Shown here one piece after another: positions 25,345 through 33,761 of a stretch of 36,951 nt of DNA. Within the stretch, counting starts at the first letter, position 1, and the number at the start of each line of letters is the position of its first letter. The translations under genes were made by a program, and so were the position numbers. Source of the DNA: Nostocaceae cyanobacterium (GTDB lineage Bacteria > Cyanobacteriota > Cyanobacteriia > Cyanobacteriales > Nostocaceae); contig JASJCY010000043.1 in the NCBI GenBank assembly GCA_030065825.1, forward strand, positions 1 to 36,951, in the 5' to 3' direction. The notes beneath the pieces are model-generated. The model did no database searches. It was not told the origin of the DNA and saw only the letters and a list, made by a program, of their open reading frames with translations.

Positions 25345-27002
25345 TCCTAGGTTGCATCCCTTTCTCACCATCTTCACGCACGGATAACAGTAATAGCCCG
25401 TTGATTTTCGGTATTCACAATCTGGGTTGATAAACGTTCTTCAATTGGTAAAGCATTCTTACGTCTATCAAACACAAATAACCAACCTTCATTTAATCCC
25501 AAACGGGCTAAATAGGATTCTAATTGCTCAATTCCTTCGGTTTGGGGGTCACGTTTTTTCTCACGCCATACTTTTAATTCGATTCCCAAAGTAACAGTTT
25601 TATAGCGCAAACATAAATCCATTCTGTCACTACCAATTGCATATTCTCTCTCCAGGGTTCCACCACCATTAACGACACGATGTAAGAAAGCCATTAATAC
25701 TATGTGGGGTGCAATTTCATGGTAGCTAGTACTTCTTAATAATGGTTCCCCGTGCTGTCGCCAAAACTTGATAAACGCTGCCAATAAAGCATCTGTATTT
25801 AGCTCACCTTCCGGGGTTAACCAAGTCGGTGCAATCATTGGTAGGGAAGCCATTGGTGTTACTGTTAATACCCTGGGTAAAACCTCACGATAAATTGGAT
25901 TAGCGATGGTTAATCCACCTTGGGGATGCATTTTACATAAACCCAAATCAATCACAAATTGAATATCATCGTTGGGTATATCCCCCAATTCTAAACCTGC
26001 TAACATCGGTTCGATAATCGCTTTTATCCTTGGTTCCCGCAAACGTTCAGCTAAACTATCGAGGTGAGTATCTTGACGAGCAATTAATATTTCCTTTGCC
26101 TGTAAAATATGTTCCTTGGTAATATTAATACTTCTATCCCTAACCATTTTTTCCACAACTTCCTTAGCCAATGCATTGACTAACCAAGGTTGTCCCTGGG
26201 TTAAATCAAAGGCTGTTGCTGTTGCTTCTGGGGTAAAAATTTGTCCCGTTTCCTCAGTATGTTGTTGGTATAATTCTCGTACCTCTGCGGCATTGAAATT
26301 TCTCAGGGTGATGGAACTGACTTTAATATTAAATGGACTGGCTGTATTTAACCTATCACTACCACCCGATGCTACTTTGTAATCTCGTACATCCCGCAAG
26401 CCAACTAATCCCACAGAAGAGGGGAAATTTTCCGGACGATTGGGAAAACCATCCCGTAACTGTCGCAAAACCGAAATTAGGGTTTGGTCTTGTAAAGAAT
26501 CAATTTCATCGATAAATATTACCAAAGGTCTTGGTGAAGCTTTTGCCCAACCTTGGAAAAAAGCTCGAATTCTGATTCCTGGTTCTTCTTTTTGCTGTTG
26601 ATTGAGAACAGGTGGTTGCAATTCATCAGGCAATCGTATGGAAATTGTATCGTACCATGTTCCCAAAATTGCCAATTCTGCCGTACCTGGGTCATTGTTA
26701 AACGCACTACCCACTTCTACTGATACCATTACTGCCGTGTAGCGTCCACTTGCGGTAAGTTGTTGCGCTAATGCAAGCATTGCTGTGGTTTTACCCGTTT
26801 GTCGCGGTGCGTGAACGACAAAATAACTTTCTTGTTCGATGAGGGTTTCCAAGTCGGGTAAGCGACTGGTGGGGGGGAGCATGTAGTGTTTTTCCCTTTT
26901 GCAGGGACCAGCAGTATTGAACCAGCGAGGCATTTAATCTGTGCAGTTAACGGACACTTTGAGTTTAGACGATTTTGGGGAAGGAGATTTCTTTGATCGA
27001 GG
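25345..27002 (-). repeat. 1.65-kb duplicated unit, copy A
   Basis: Sequence identity with copy B (31980-33631) extends beyond the coding region on both sides. Downstream the shared stretch begins at TCCTAGGTTGCATCCCTTT. Upstream both copies share GCGGACACTTTGAGTTTAGA-like sequence (A has ACGG) and end near ATCGAGGGGA. No terminal inverted repeats or target duplications are obvious. The unit is a same-orientation copy 6.6 kb from B. Confidence 0.85.
25374..26933 (-). CDS. AAA ATPase with C-terminal PD-(D/E)XK-like nuclease domain, copy A
   Basis: This 519-residue protein starts MPRWFNTAGPC. It has Walker A VHAPRQTGKTT (40-50), Walker B PLVIFIDEIDSL with Asp142 and Glu143, a sensor-like LVGLRDVRDYK and a winged-helix-like middle (FTPEATATAFDLTQGQPWLVNALAKE). 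The C-terminal domain (about 430-500) reads DRMDLCLRYKTVTLGIELKVW and so has the D...ExK pattern of PD-(D/E)XK nucleases. Such single-chain ATPase-nucleases are abundant and multi-copy in cyanobacteria. Their biological role is not established; DNA defence or mobile-element functions are possible. All key motifs are intact. A near-identical gene lies at 32009-33559 with the same flanks. Confidence 0.85.
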   Translation of the reverse strand: MPRWFNTAGPCKREKHYMLPPTSRLPDLETLIEQESYFVVHAPRQTGKTTAMLALAQQLTASGRYTAVMVSVEVGSAFNNDPGTAELAILGTWYDTISIRLPDELQPPVLNQQQKEEPGIRIRAFFQGWAKASPRPLVIFIDEIDSLQDQTLISVLRQLRDGFPNRPENFPSSVGLVGLRDVRDYKVASGGSDRLNTASPFNIKVSSITLRNFNAAEVRELYQQHTEETGQIFTPEATATAFDLTQGQPWLVNALAKEVVEKMVRDRSINITKEHILQAKEILIARQDTHLDSLAERLREPRIKAIIEPMLAGLELGDIPNDDIQFVIDLGLCKMHPQGGLTIANPIYREVLPRVLTVTPMASLPMIAPTWLTPEGELNTDALLAAFIKFWRQHGEPLLRSTSYHEIAPHIVLMAFLHRVVNGGGTLEREYAIGSDRMDLCLRYKTVTLGIELKVWREKKRDPQTEGIEQLESYLARLGLNEGWLFVFDRRKNALPIEERLSTQIVNTENQRAITVIRA

Positions 27003-27360
27003 GGAGTACACACAGCTTTACCACCGGGTAGATATGCGCAATAATTCTGTCTATTCCCCGAAAGATGATGATACTCAGAAAAGTTCTTTATATCCATTCC
27101 AAGTTGGGTACTTATCCGGAAATTCTCTGTATAATAGGTGGATATTGACGATATCCGGAAAAGTTCTTGATATTATGACTAAATTATGTGTAATGCATTA
27201 TTTGACTCGATTGTTTGGTGTGATAGACGGAAAATTTCCCTCTAATAAATAGTTAGCCCTTGTACACCTCATACAGCTCCTACTTTCAATTTTGGTTAGC
27301 AATTATGATATAACTCACGAGTGTAAACTCAAAGTTGATTACTAATTCAAGGAAGTTGAA
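27003..27360. other. intergenic upstream of the GFA-family gene, no convincing gene
   Basis: A 103-codon frame (26941-27252) crosses the end of repeat copy A. It has no recognisable domain, no ribosome site and compositionally poor protein, so I do not call it. ATATCCGGAAAAGTTCTT (27150-27167) and TTATCCGGAAATTCTCT (27113) form a loose direct repeat. An AAGGAAG ribosome site for the next gene ends at about 27356. Confidence 0.45.
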
Positions 27361-27780
27361 ATGAAAGCTACAGGACGTTGCTTGTGTGGTGCTGTTACAT
27401 ATTCTGCCGAAGAAGTAGAGACAGATGTTCATAGTTGCCACTGTGATATATGTGTCCGATGGAACGGTGGACCATCTTTTGCTGTGAGTGTTGGTCAGGT
27501 TAGTTTTAACGGTGAGCAGAACATCGGTCGATTCGATTCATCAGAATGGGCGGAACGCGGATTCTGTAGTCATTGTGGCACGAATCTTTTCTATCGCTTG
27601 AAACAGACAGATCATTATATGGTTTGGATGGGCACTTTTGATAATTTAACGCCATTTAAGCTTGCAGACGAAATTTACATTGACAAAAAGCCTGCATTAT
27701 ATGACTTAGTAGGCGACCATCCCCGACTCACAGGCGAAGAGTTTATAGCCTTACTTACAGAAGAGGATGATTCGCAATAA
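27361..27780 (+). CDS. GFA-family (glutathione-dependent formaldehyde-activating/CENP-V-like) zinc protein
   Basis: This 139-residue protein has the complete zinc pattern of the family: GRCLCGAVTYS (CxC near residues 7-9), HSCHCDICVRWNGGP (Cys-x-Cys-x2-Cys) and FCSHCGTNLFYR. It ends TGEEFIALL. Members bind glutathione adducts or act on small electrophiles, but the specific reaction is rarely proven. The ribosome site AAGGAAG lies a few bases upstream. It is followed by a DUF1772 membrane protein gene on the same strand, 40 bases after its stop, and both are probably one transcript. With the nearby AraC regulator and oxidoreductase, the context suggests a small detoxification island. Confidence 0.9.
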   Translation: MKATGRCLCGAVTYSAEEVETDVHSCHCDICVRWNGGPSFAVSVGQVSFNGEQNIGRFDSSEWAERGFCSHCGTNLFYRLKQTDHYMVWMGTFDNLTPFKLADEIYIDKKPALYDLVGDHPRLTGEEFIALLTEEDDSQ

Positions 27781-27820
27781 GGCAATTATTCGAGGTACTC
27801 ACAATGAAGGAGGCTTTCCA

Positions 27821-28324
27821 ATGTCAACAGAAGGAATTTTTCAGATTGCACTGATCTTGGCTACATTTCTGTGTTCCCTGGTAGCAGGCTTCCTGTTTGC
27901 TTTTGCCTTAGTGGTGATGCCGGGTATACAAAGTTTAAATGACCGAGAGTTTATCCGAGCTTTTCAGGTGATGGATGGCATTATCCAGAATAATCAGCCG
28001 ATTTTTGTGTTGGTCTGGGTCGGTTCAGTTGCGGTTTTGGTAACTTCGGATGTGCTTGGCATCGGCCAATTGGATGGAGTTGGGCGTCTACTCATAATTT
28101 TTGCCTCACTCGCCTATATTTTTGGCGTCCAATTGCCAACCTTCACTATTAACGTACCACTGAATAACAAACTACAAACTCTGGATGTCGACAATATGAA
28201 TGAAACGACATATAAAGCAGCTCGTATGGATTTTGAGCCGCGTTGGAACTTATGGAACTCAATTAGGACACCCTTTGCTAGTCTGACATCTGCCCTCTTA
28301 ATAATTCTACTATTCAGACTTTAA
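27821..28324 (+). CDS. DUF1772 (anthrone-oxygenase-like) membrane protein
   Basis: The best start is ATG 27821, seven bases after AAGGAGG, giving 167 residues; an open frame runs back to 27767 inside the preceding gene. It has four hydrophobic segments (about 8-30, 62-82, 88-108 and 145-165). It also has the DUF1772 signature of a long loop with PTFTINVPLNNKLQTLD, ARMDFEPRWNLWNSIRT and a terminal membrane helix. The family is named for fungal anthrone oxygenases, but bacterial members are mostly uncharacterised. It is probably co-transcribed with the GFA-family gene. Confidence 0.85.
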   Translation: MSTEGIFQIALILATFLCSLVAGFLFAFALVVMPGIQSLNDREFIRAFQVMDGIIQNNQPIFVLVWVGSVAVLVTSDVLGIGQLDGVGRLLIIFASLAYIFGVQLPTFTINVPLNNKLQTLDVDNMNETTYKAARMDFEPRWNLWNSIRTPFASLTSALLIILLFRL

Positions 28325-28809
28325 CCTTCTCGCGTAATTCCCCATCCTTCTACAAGGTGGGGATGTAAGCGAGCCAACACGCTATATGATATACTAATAG
28401 AACTATCTATACGCATATTCAGCTGTAATGGCACGGTAGTTACTAAAAACAAACCAAAAGTGGATATTCAGACAACCTGCCGGGGTTAGGGACTAGCCTC
28501 GTAGACGTGGATGATTCTAGCTCTACTTCATGTACCCGTAAAAATACGGAAAACATGCAGCAACTGGGTCAAAAGAAGCGTCAAAAATCACTCCTTGCTG
28601 GGCTGGATGCAGAAACCAGTCCTTTAACGAAGTAAGGGCTGGTAGTTCATAGATATGTGGTAATGGTCATGCCTAACGATTTAGTGCAGGGGACGGTGGG
28701 GAGATCGCTGAGGCTTCTCCAAAAGATTCGTGCCCACCGTTGACCTCAACCGTTACCAAGAAAAAAATATGTGCGTTCGCGTCAGGGTATGCCGTCAGGC
28801 TCATCGCAC
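28325..28809. other. gene-free region with IS200/605-like end hairpin and decayed coding frame
   Basis: It begins with a hairpin CCCCATCCTTCTACAAGGTGGGG (two arms, 28342-28364) like the ends of IS200/IS605 elements. At 28448-28636 a frame without start stays open for about 62 codons (NLPGLGTSLVDVDDSSSTSC then TRKNTENMQQLGQKKRQKS) and ends at TAA. This may be the tail of a lost transposon protein, but I cannot name the family. From 28751 a 58-base motif (CGTTACCAAGAAAAAA...GGCTCATCGCA) is shared with 35786-35842. Confidence 0.4.
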
Positions 28810-29044
28810 GGGAGCATCCCAATTTTTGAAAAACACCCAAACCCTAGAAGGGTAGGGTCCCTACAAGCGTTAGACGCGGTAGACAGGTCATGGCTTCTCG
28901 TATGCGTAAGCATTGCCGTAGGCTAGAAGTGCGGCTTCCCGTTCCCCGTAGGGGTTCTCGAAGAGTAGGGTAACCTGCCTTCGCAGGCTTTGTCCGTGTA
29001 GCGATACCCTTCTAGGGTATCACATAAAAATTGGGATGCTCCCC
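28810..29044. mobile_element. 235-bp inverted-repeat element, GGGAGCATCCCAATTTTT ends
   Basis: Perfect 18-base terminal inverted repeats (GGGAGCATCCCAATTTTT) enclose a second inverted pair (CCCTAGAAGGGTA near 28851 and TACCCTTCTAGGGT near 29007). The interior is a mosaic of cyanobacterial mini-palindromes (GCGTAAGCATTGCC, CCCCGTAGGGG). It is non-coding and either a MITE or a hollowed-out IS. It lies directly after the araC-like gene's 3' end. Confidence 0.75.
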
Positions 29045-29071
29045 ATCCCACAGTGTTAAGCCTTCAGTTAC

Positions 29072-29980
29072 CTAACTTGCTCGATATGCTTTCGGTGTCA
29101 TGCCAGTAAGTTGCCGAAACCTCCTGCTTAAATGACTGTGGCTGTTGAACCCACAATCAAAGGCAATATCTATAATGGATTTATCGGTTTGTTTCAATAA
29201 TTGCTTTGCCCGTTCTACCCGTTGCTGAAGCAGATATTGGTAAGGTGATAGACCCAGGGATTGTTTAAATAGACGACCAAAATGAAATTGGCTCATATCT
29301 ACCAATTGAGCTAAGTCTGCAAGCTTAATCTCGCAATCTAAGTGGGCATCCATGTAGTCTAATACTTGCAGTAGCTGACGTTGGGGTAAGCCACCATTGT
29401 AGACGGGCAACTGTGGTCTTGTCGTTGCGTGTTGCCGGAGTAAATGTATTGCTAAAACGTTTGCTAGGGAATCAACATAAAGTTTGCTGCTAAGCGATTC
29501 CTGGTGCAATTCCCCTAGTAACATCGTTGCGATCGCCTCAATTTGCGGGTCACGAGTTTGAAACGTTGGCACTAATTCAACGCGATCGCTATTTTGGGAC
29601 AGAGTTTCCTCTGCAACATTCCGCACAAACCAGTCTTTAATCCGAATTTGCACAATTTGCACATCGCCATCGGCTTGGGTCAATATGGTTGTATCAGCAG
29701 GAGTAATCAGCAAATCACCCTTACTGTATAGTCCAGTGTAAGTACGATTATCTTGCCTGTGGGAAAAGCGAAAAGGACGGGTTGAAAGCAACAACCCAAG
29801 GTTATGTTCATCCTGGAAATTCCATCTCCCTTCACCCGTCGCGTAACTACAGGAATGGCGACAGTGTCGAATAAAAAGCTGTTCCCATTGCTGAGTGACA
29901 TTCCATTCTGGCTGTGAAGGAGCATTTTGAGTCGTTGGAACAGGATTCGACATAGCAGGGTTCGGTGAATATTTAGCCAA
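29072..29980 (-). CDS. AraC-family transcriptional regulator
   Basis: This 302-residue protein has a cupin-like N-terminal part (to about 180). The C-terminal AraC domain carries two helix-turn-helix motifs: IKLADLAQLVDMSQFHFGRL (about 222-240) and IIDIAFDCGFNSHSHLSRRF, followed by TGMTPKAYR. This is the standard length and layout of AraC regulators responding to a small ligand. ATG 29980 is the first start; 29950 (MSNPVP) is an alternative. It is divergent from the DUF6326-oxidoreductase pair, 214 bases away, which it probably controls. The intergenic region holds T-rich, A-rich stretches and a HIP1-containing repeat but no clear operator. Confidence 0.92.
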   Translation of the reverse strand: MAKYSPNPAMSNPVPTTQNAPSQPEWNVTQQWEQLFIRHCRHSCSYATGEGRWNFQDEHNLGLLLSTRPFRFSHRQDNRTYTGLYSKGDLLITPADTTILTQADGDVQIVQIRIKDWFVRNVAEETLSQNSDRVELVPTFQTRDPQIEAIATMLLGELHQESLSSKLYVDSLANVLAIHLLRQHATTRPQLPVYNGGLPQRQLLQVLDYMDAHLDCEIKLADLAQLVDMSQFHFGRLFKQSLGLSPYQYLLQQRVERAKQLLKQTDKSIIDIAFDCGFNSHSHLSRRFRQLTGMTPKAYRAS

Positions 29981-30194
29981 AGTGCAGCAATTGTAACAAA
30001 ATCTTATCTACTGCAATCAAATTGCAACAATCTTTTTATTATTTTGCAACCCAATTATTGTCCGAGCGATGGTGCGCTAGCACCTGCCTTCGGCGATCGC
30101 AAGATTGTGAAATTCCGGCAAGAATTAGATAGCTGAGTATCAATTATTTCTCTAAATTGAGAAGAACAGGCAAGTTAAAGATTCTGGTAACAAA

Positions 30195-30632
30195 ATGAAA
30201 CCAAATAAAGAGATGACGGATACAAAGAGGAAGGCACTACTTTCAACAATGTGGATTTTTGTACTCTTAAATATGGTCTATGCTGACATTCTGGGAATGT
30301 TAAGACCTGGATACTTAGAATTTTTGGATCGAATGAGCCAGCAACTTACAGGCATTACTGTATTATTGTTTGCGATATTGATGGAGATAGCAATCTCGAT
30401 GGTTTTGCTTTCTCGAGTATTAGATTATAAAGCAAATCGCTGGGTGCATTTTATCGCCATTCCTCTTACCATTTTATGGGTCATAGTACCTTCGTTAATG
30501 CCCTCACTTGGGGATGCTACACCCCTCTCCTACTTCTTTTTTGCATCAGTGGAAGTTGTGACGATGTTAGCAATTTTCTGGTATGTGTGGAAATGGCCTA
30601 AGCCGGAGAGAAGATATAACAAGTCTTGGTAG
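30195..30632 (+). CDS. DUF6326 family membrane protein
   Basis: This 145-residue protein has four hydrophobic segments (about 16-34, 52-74, 83-102 and 112-132). It shows the family pattern STMWIFVLLNMVYADI, ILMEIAISMVLLSRVLDYKANRW and FFASVEVVTMLAIFWYVWKW. The function is unknown. Another in-frame ATG (codon 7, MTDTKR) exists; the first start at 30195 follows a weakly purine-rich stretch. It lies divergently from the AraC regulator and upstream of the oxidoreductase, and is likely part of the same regulated unit. Confidence 0.85.
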   Translation: MKPNKEMTDTKRKALLSTMWIFVLLNMVYADILGMLRPGYLEFLDRMSQQLTGITVLLFAILMEIAISMVLLSRVLDYKANRWVHFIAIPLTILWVIVPSLMPSLGDATPLSYFFFASVEVVTMLAIFWYVWKWPKPERRYNKSW

Positions 30633-30704
30633 GCAACGTCCCGATATTTAGAAGCAGAAGATACCTAAGAAAAAAGTCATTATTATGTGAGGAGATCCTC
30701 CATT

Positions 30705-31739
30705 ATGAAAGCAATTGTATTAACCAAATACGGTCAGTCAGATGTTCTTCAACTCAAAGAAGTAGAAAAACCAACTCCCAAGGATAATGAGGTATTGGTA
30801 AAAGTTCATGCCACATCTGTGAATGACTGGGACTGGTGTCTAATGAGAGGTACGCCATTTTACATCCGCTTGCTATGTGGCTTCCTCAAGCCCAAAATTC
30901 AGATACCTGGAGCTGAAATAGCAGGACGAGTTGAAGTGGTTGGTAAAAACGTAACGAAGTTTAAACCAGGTGATGCGGTATACGGGGACATCTCTGAGTG
31001 TGGTTTTGGTGGTTTTGCCGAGTATGTCTGCGTGCCTGAAAATGCCTTAGCCATGAAACCTGATAGCATGACATTTGTTGAAGCCACAGCGATACCTCAT
31101 GCGGCAATGCTGGCTGTACAAGGTCTTTATGATGAAGGACAGATTCAGCCAGGACAAAAGTTGTTAATCAATGGTGCTGGTGGGGGTGTAGGCACGTTGG
31201 GAGTGCAGATTGCTAAATCCATGGGGGTTGTTGAAGTAACTGGAGTTGATAGCGCAGATAAATTGGACATGATGCGCTCAATAGGCTTTGTTCAAACTAT
31301 TGATTACAAACAAGAGGACTTCACTGAGAACAAGCAGTGTTACGACTTGATTCTTGATACTAAGACGAATCGTTCGATATTCAAATATCTACGTGTGCTT
31401 AGCTCCCATGGTACTTATGTTACAGTTGGAGGCTCCACACCTCGACTTTTTCAAGCTTTATTATTGGGGTCAATAATACGCTTGTTCAGCAAAAAGAGGG
31501 TGTGTCTTGTTAATCTAAAAACAAATAAAGATTTAAATTATATGAATGAGCTTTTTGAAGCTGGCAAGGTCAAACCCGTGATAGATGGTCATTACAAGTT
31601 AAGTGAAGTACCCGAAGCAATTCAGTATTTTGGAGAAGGCAAACATAAAGGTAAAGTAGTCATAACCTTGGATGGCACACATCTTGCACCTGGGTCAGAA
31701 ACCGGGTTTATTGCGAATATTGACCTGTCAAAACCCTAA
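30705..31739 (+). CDS. zinc-free MDR-family NAD(P)H oxidoreductase (quinone oxidoreductase-like)
   Basis: The preferred start is ATG 30705 with GAGGAG about ten bases upstream (344 residues); a GTG at 30687 extends the frame. Residues 1-120 form the GroES-like domain (MKAIVLTKYGQSDVLQLKEV, PGAEIAGRVEVVG). The Rossmann domain has INGAGGGVGTLGVQIAKSMG (about 153-172). The catalytic-zinc ligands and the structural-zinc cysteine cluster of classical alcohol dehydrogenases are absent, so it is a QOR/reticulon-4-interacting-like enzyme that reduces enones or quinones with NADPH. The final 19 residues after VVITLDG (THLAPGSETGFIANIDLSKP region) are encoded by a repeat element, so the natural C-terminus has been replaced. 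Confidence 0.9.
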   Translation: MKAIVLTKYGQSDVLQLKEVEKPTPKDNEVLVKVHATSVNDWDWCLMRGTPFYIRLLCGFLKPKIQIPGAEIAGRVEVVGKNVTKFKPGDAVYGDISECGFGGFAEYVCVPENALAMKPDSMTFVEATAIPHAAMLAVQGLYDEGQIQPGQKLLINGAGGGVGTLGVQIAKSMGVVEVTGVDSADKLDMMRSIGFVQTIDYKQEDFTENKQCYDLILDTKTNRSIFKYLRVLSSHGTYVTVGGSTPRLFQALLLGSIIRLFSKKRVCLVNLKTNKDLNYMNELFEAGKVKPVIDGHYKLSEVPEAIQYFGEGKHKGKVVITLDGTHLAPGSETGFIANIDLSKP

Positions 31740-31921
31740 TTTTTCGTTCATAAACCGTCAGAAACCGGGTTTATTGCGAATATTGACCTGTCAAAACCCT
31801 AATTTTTCGTTCATAAACCGTCAGAAACCGGGTTTATTGCGAATATTGACCTGTCAAAACCCTAATTTTTCGTTCATAAACCCGGTTTCTCTATGCTTAT
31901 TGATAATGGTGCAAGATATGA
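31677..31921. repeat. inverted-repeat element with a triplicated 63-bp core
   Basis: The ends ACATCTTGCACC (31679) and GGTGCAAGATATGA (31908) are inverted repeats of the same family as 301-405. The core, starting GTCAGAAACCGGGTTTATTG, begins at 31694, 31757 and 31820 with an exact period of 63 bases. It closes with TAAACCCGGTTTCT. Because 63 is a multiple of three, one frame reads through as three identical 21-residue units, but I see no evidence that it is a gene. Confidence 0.85.
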
Positions 31922-31979
31922 CATGGCAATAACGAAACCTAACAAAAAAATGGAAACAGCGCGATTTTTGTGTAGCGTC

Positions 31980-33631
31980 TCCTAGGTTGCATCCCTTTTT
32001 CAACATCTTCACGCACGAATTACAGTAATAGCCCGTTGATTTTCGGTATTAACAATCTGCGTTGATAAACGTTCTTCAATTGGTAGGGAACCCTTACGTC
32101 TATCAAACACAAATAACCAACCTTGATTCAATCCCAAACGGGCTAAATATGATTCTAATTGCTCGATTCCTTCGGTTTGGGGGTCACGTTTTTTCTCTCG
32201 CCATACTTTCAATTCGATTCCCAAAGTGACGGTTTTATATCTTAAACATAAATCCATTCTGTCACTACCAATTGCATATTCCCTTTCTAAGGTTCCCCCA
32301 CCATTAACAACACGATGTAAGAAAGCCATTAATACGATGTGGGGGGCAATTTCATGGTAGCTAGTGCTTTTTAATAATGGTTCTCCGTGCTGTCGCCAAA
32401 ATTTGATAAAGGCTTCTAGTAACGCATCTTTATCTAATTCCCCAGACGGGGTTAACCAACTAGAACTAATGTGGGGTAAACTATCCTGGGTTCCTTGAAC
32501 TAAAACACGGGGAATTACTTCGCGGTAAATTGGATTCGCAATAACGAGTCCCCCCGCAGGATCGCGTCGTAATAATCCCAAATCAATTAAATATTGGCGG
32601 TCATCTGGTGGGGTATCACCTAATGCTTGTCCAGATAATATTGGTTCAATAATATTTTTTACTCGTTGTTCTCTGAGTTTTTCCGCAAGAGAATCAAGAT
32701 GAGTATCTTGACGAACAATTAATATTTCCTTTGCCTGTAAAATATGTTCGCGGGTAATAGGAATATTTCTATCCCTAACCATTTTTTCCACAACTTCCTT
32801 AGCCAATGCATTTACTAACCAAGGTTGTCCTTGGGTTAAATCGAAGGCTGTTGCGGTTGCTTCTGGGGTAAAAATTTGTCCCGTTTCTTCTGTATGTTGT
32901 TGGTATAATTCCGCAACTTCCTCTGCATTAAAGTTTCTCAGGGTAATGGAACTAACTTTAATATTAAATGGGCTAGCGGTGTTTAATCTGTCACTTCCAC
33001 CGGATGCAACCTTGTAATCCCGCACATCCCGCAAACCAACTAATCCCACAGAAGAGGGGAAATAGTCTGGACGATTGGGAAAACCATCCCGTAACTGTCG
33101 CAAAACTGAAATTAGGGTTTGGTCTTGCAGAGAATCAATTTCATCGATAAATATTACTAAAGGTCTTGGTGAAGTTTGCGACCAAGCCTGTAAACTAGTT
33201 TTAATCCTCTGTCCTGGTTCTTCATACACCCAAGCAGTTGGTTGCAAATCTTTGGGTAAACGGATGGCTATTGTATTTCGCCAAGACCCTAGAATTGCCA
33301 ATTCTGCGGCACCTGGGTCATGATTAAAGGCACTACCCACTTCTACTGATACCATTACAGCCGTGTAGCGTCCACTTGGGGTAAGCTGTTGCGCTAATGC
33401 AAGCATTGCTGTGGTTTTTCCCGTTTGTCGCGGTGCGTGGACGACGAAATAGCTTTCTTGTTCGATGAGGGTTTCCAAGTCGGGTAAGCGACTTGTGGGT
33501 GGGAGCATGTAGTGGTTGTCTGGTTTGCAAGGACCAGCAGTATTGAACCAGCGAGACATTTAATGGGTGCAGTTAGCGGACACTTTGAGTTTAGACGATT
33601 TTGGGGAAGGGATTTTTTGAATCGAGGGGAC
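31980..33631 (-). repeat. 1.65-kb duplicated unit, copy B
   Basis: It matches copy A (25345-27002) from TCCTAGGTTGCATCCC through the gene to ATCGAGGGGA upstream. It has the same orientation. The coding parts differ mostly at synonymous sites and in two variable stretches (about residues 100-125 and 310-375). Confidence 0.85.
32009..33559 (-). CDS. AAA ATPase with C-terminal PD-(D/E)XK-like nuclease domain, copy B
   Basis: This 516-residue protein is collinear with the product of 25374-26933. It has Walker A HAPRQTGKTT, Walker B PLVIFIDEIDSL, LVGLRDVRDYK and a C-terminal DRMDLCLRY...GIELKVW nuclease-like motif. The first 80 residues and the last 100 are almost identical to copy A. The stretch before the second ATPase segment (LQPTAWVYEEPGQRIK versus LQPPVLNQQQKEEPGIRIR) and the winged-helix region diverge. 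Conserved ends with a divergent middle suggest paralogue diversification with some gene conversion. Function as for copy A is not established. Confidence 0.85.
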   Translation of the reverse strand: MSRWFNTAGPCKPDNHYMLPPTSRLPDLETLIEQESYFVVHAPRQTGKTTAMLALAQQLTPSGRYTAVMVSVEVGSAFNHDPGAAELAILGSWRNTIAIRLPKDLQPTAWVYEEPGQRIKTSLQAWSQTSPRPLVIFIDEIDSLQDQTLISVLRQLRDGFPNRPDYFPSSVGLVGLRDVRDYKVASGGSDRLNTASPFNIKVSSITLRNFNAEEVAELYQQHTEETGQIFTPEATATAFDLTQGQPWLVNALAKEVVEKMVRDRNIPITREHILQAKEILIVRQDTHLDSLAEKLREQRVKNIIEPILSGQALGDTPPDDRQYLIDLGLLRRDPAGGLVIANPIYREVIPRVLVQGTQDSLPHISSSWLTPSGELDKDALLEAFIKFWRQHGEPLLKSTSYHEIAPHIVLMAFLHRVVNGGGTLEREYAIGSDRMDLCLRYKTVTLGIELKVWREKKRDPQTEGIEQLESYLARLGLNQGWLFVFDRRKGSLPIEERLSTQIVNTENQRAITVIRA

Positions 33632-33761
33632 TTCTAATCTAACCAACATAACTTTTCTTTAGTTTTGTATGAATAATGTTTAAGCCGACTAATAAAATAA
33701 ATAGTTAGGCATAGGCATCACAATAGTCTAGATAAGGTTCGAGTTTTTTGAGGAAATTTCG

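Noticed and set aside
26941-27252. 103-residue protein on the plus strand
   Set aside because: It begins inside the flank of the duplicated unit, has no recognised domain and no ribosome site, and is cut by the unit boundary.
27767-27820. Longer DUF1772 start overlapping the GFA gene
   Set aside because: The ATG at 27821 has a strong AAGGAGG at proper spacing and gives the normal family length.
28325-28809. Group II intron remnant
   Set aside because: No domain V-like hairpin and no maturase sequence could be found.
31694-31882. Coding frame of three 21-residue repeats (31672-31932)
   Set aside because: The 63-bp period of a non-coding element makes any open frame repeat; no start signal or relatives.
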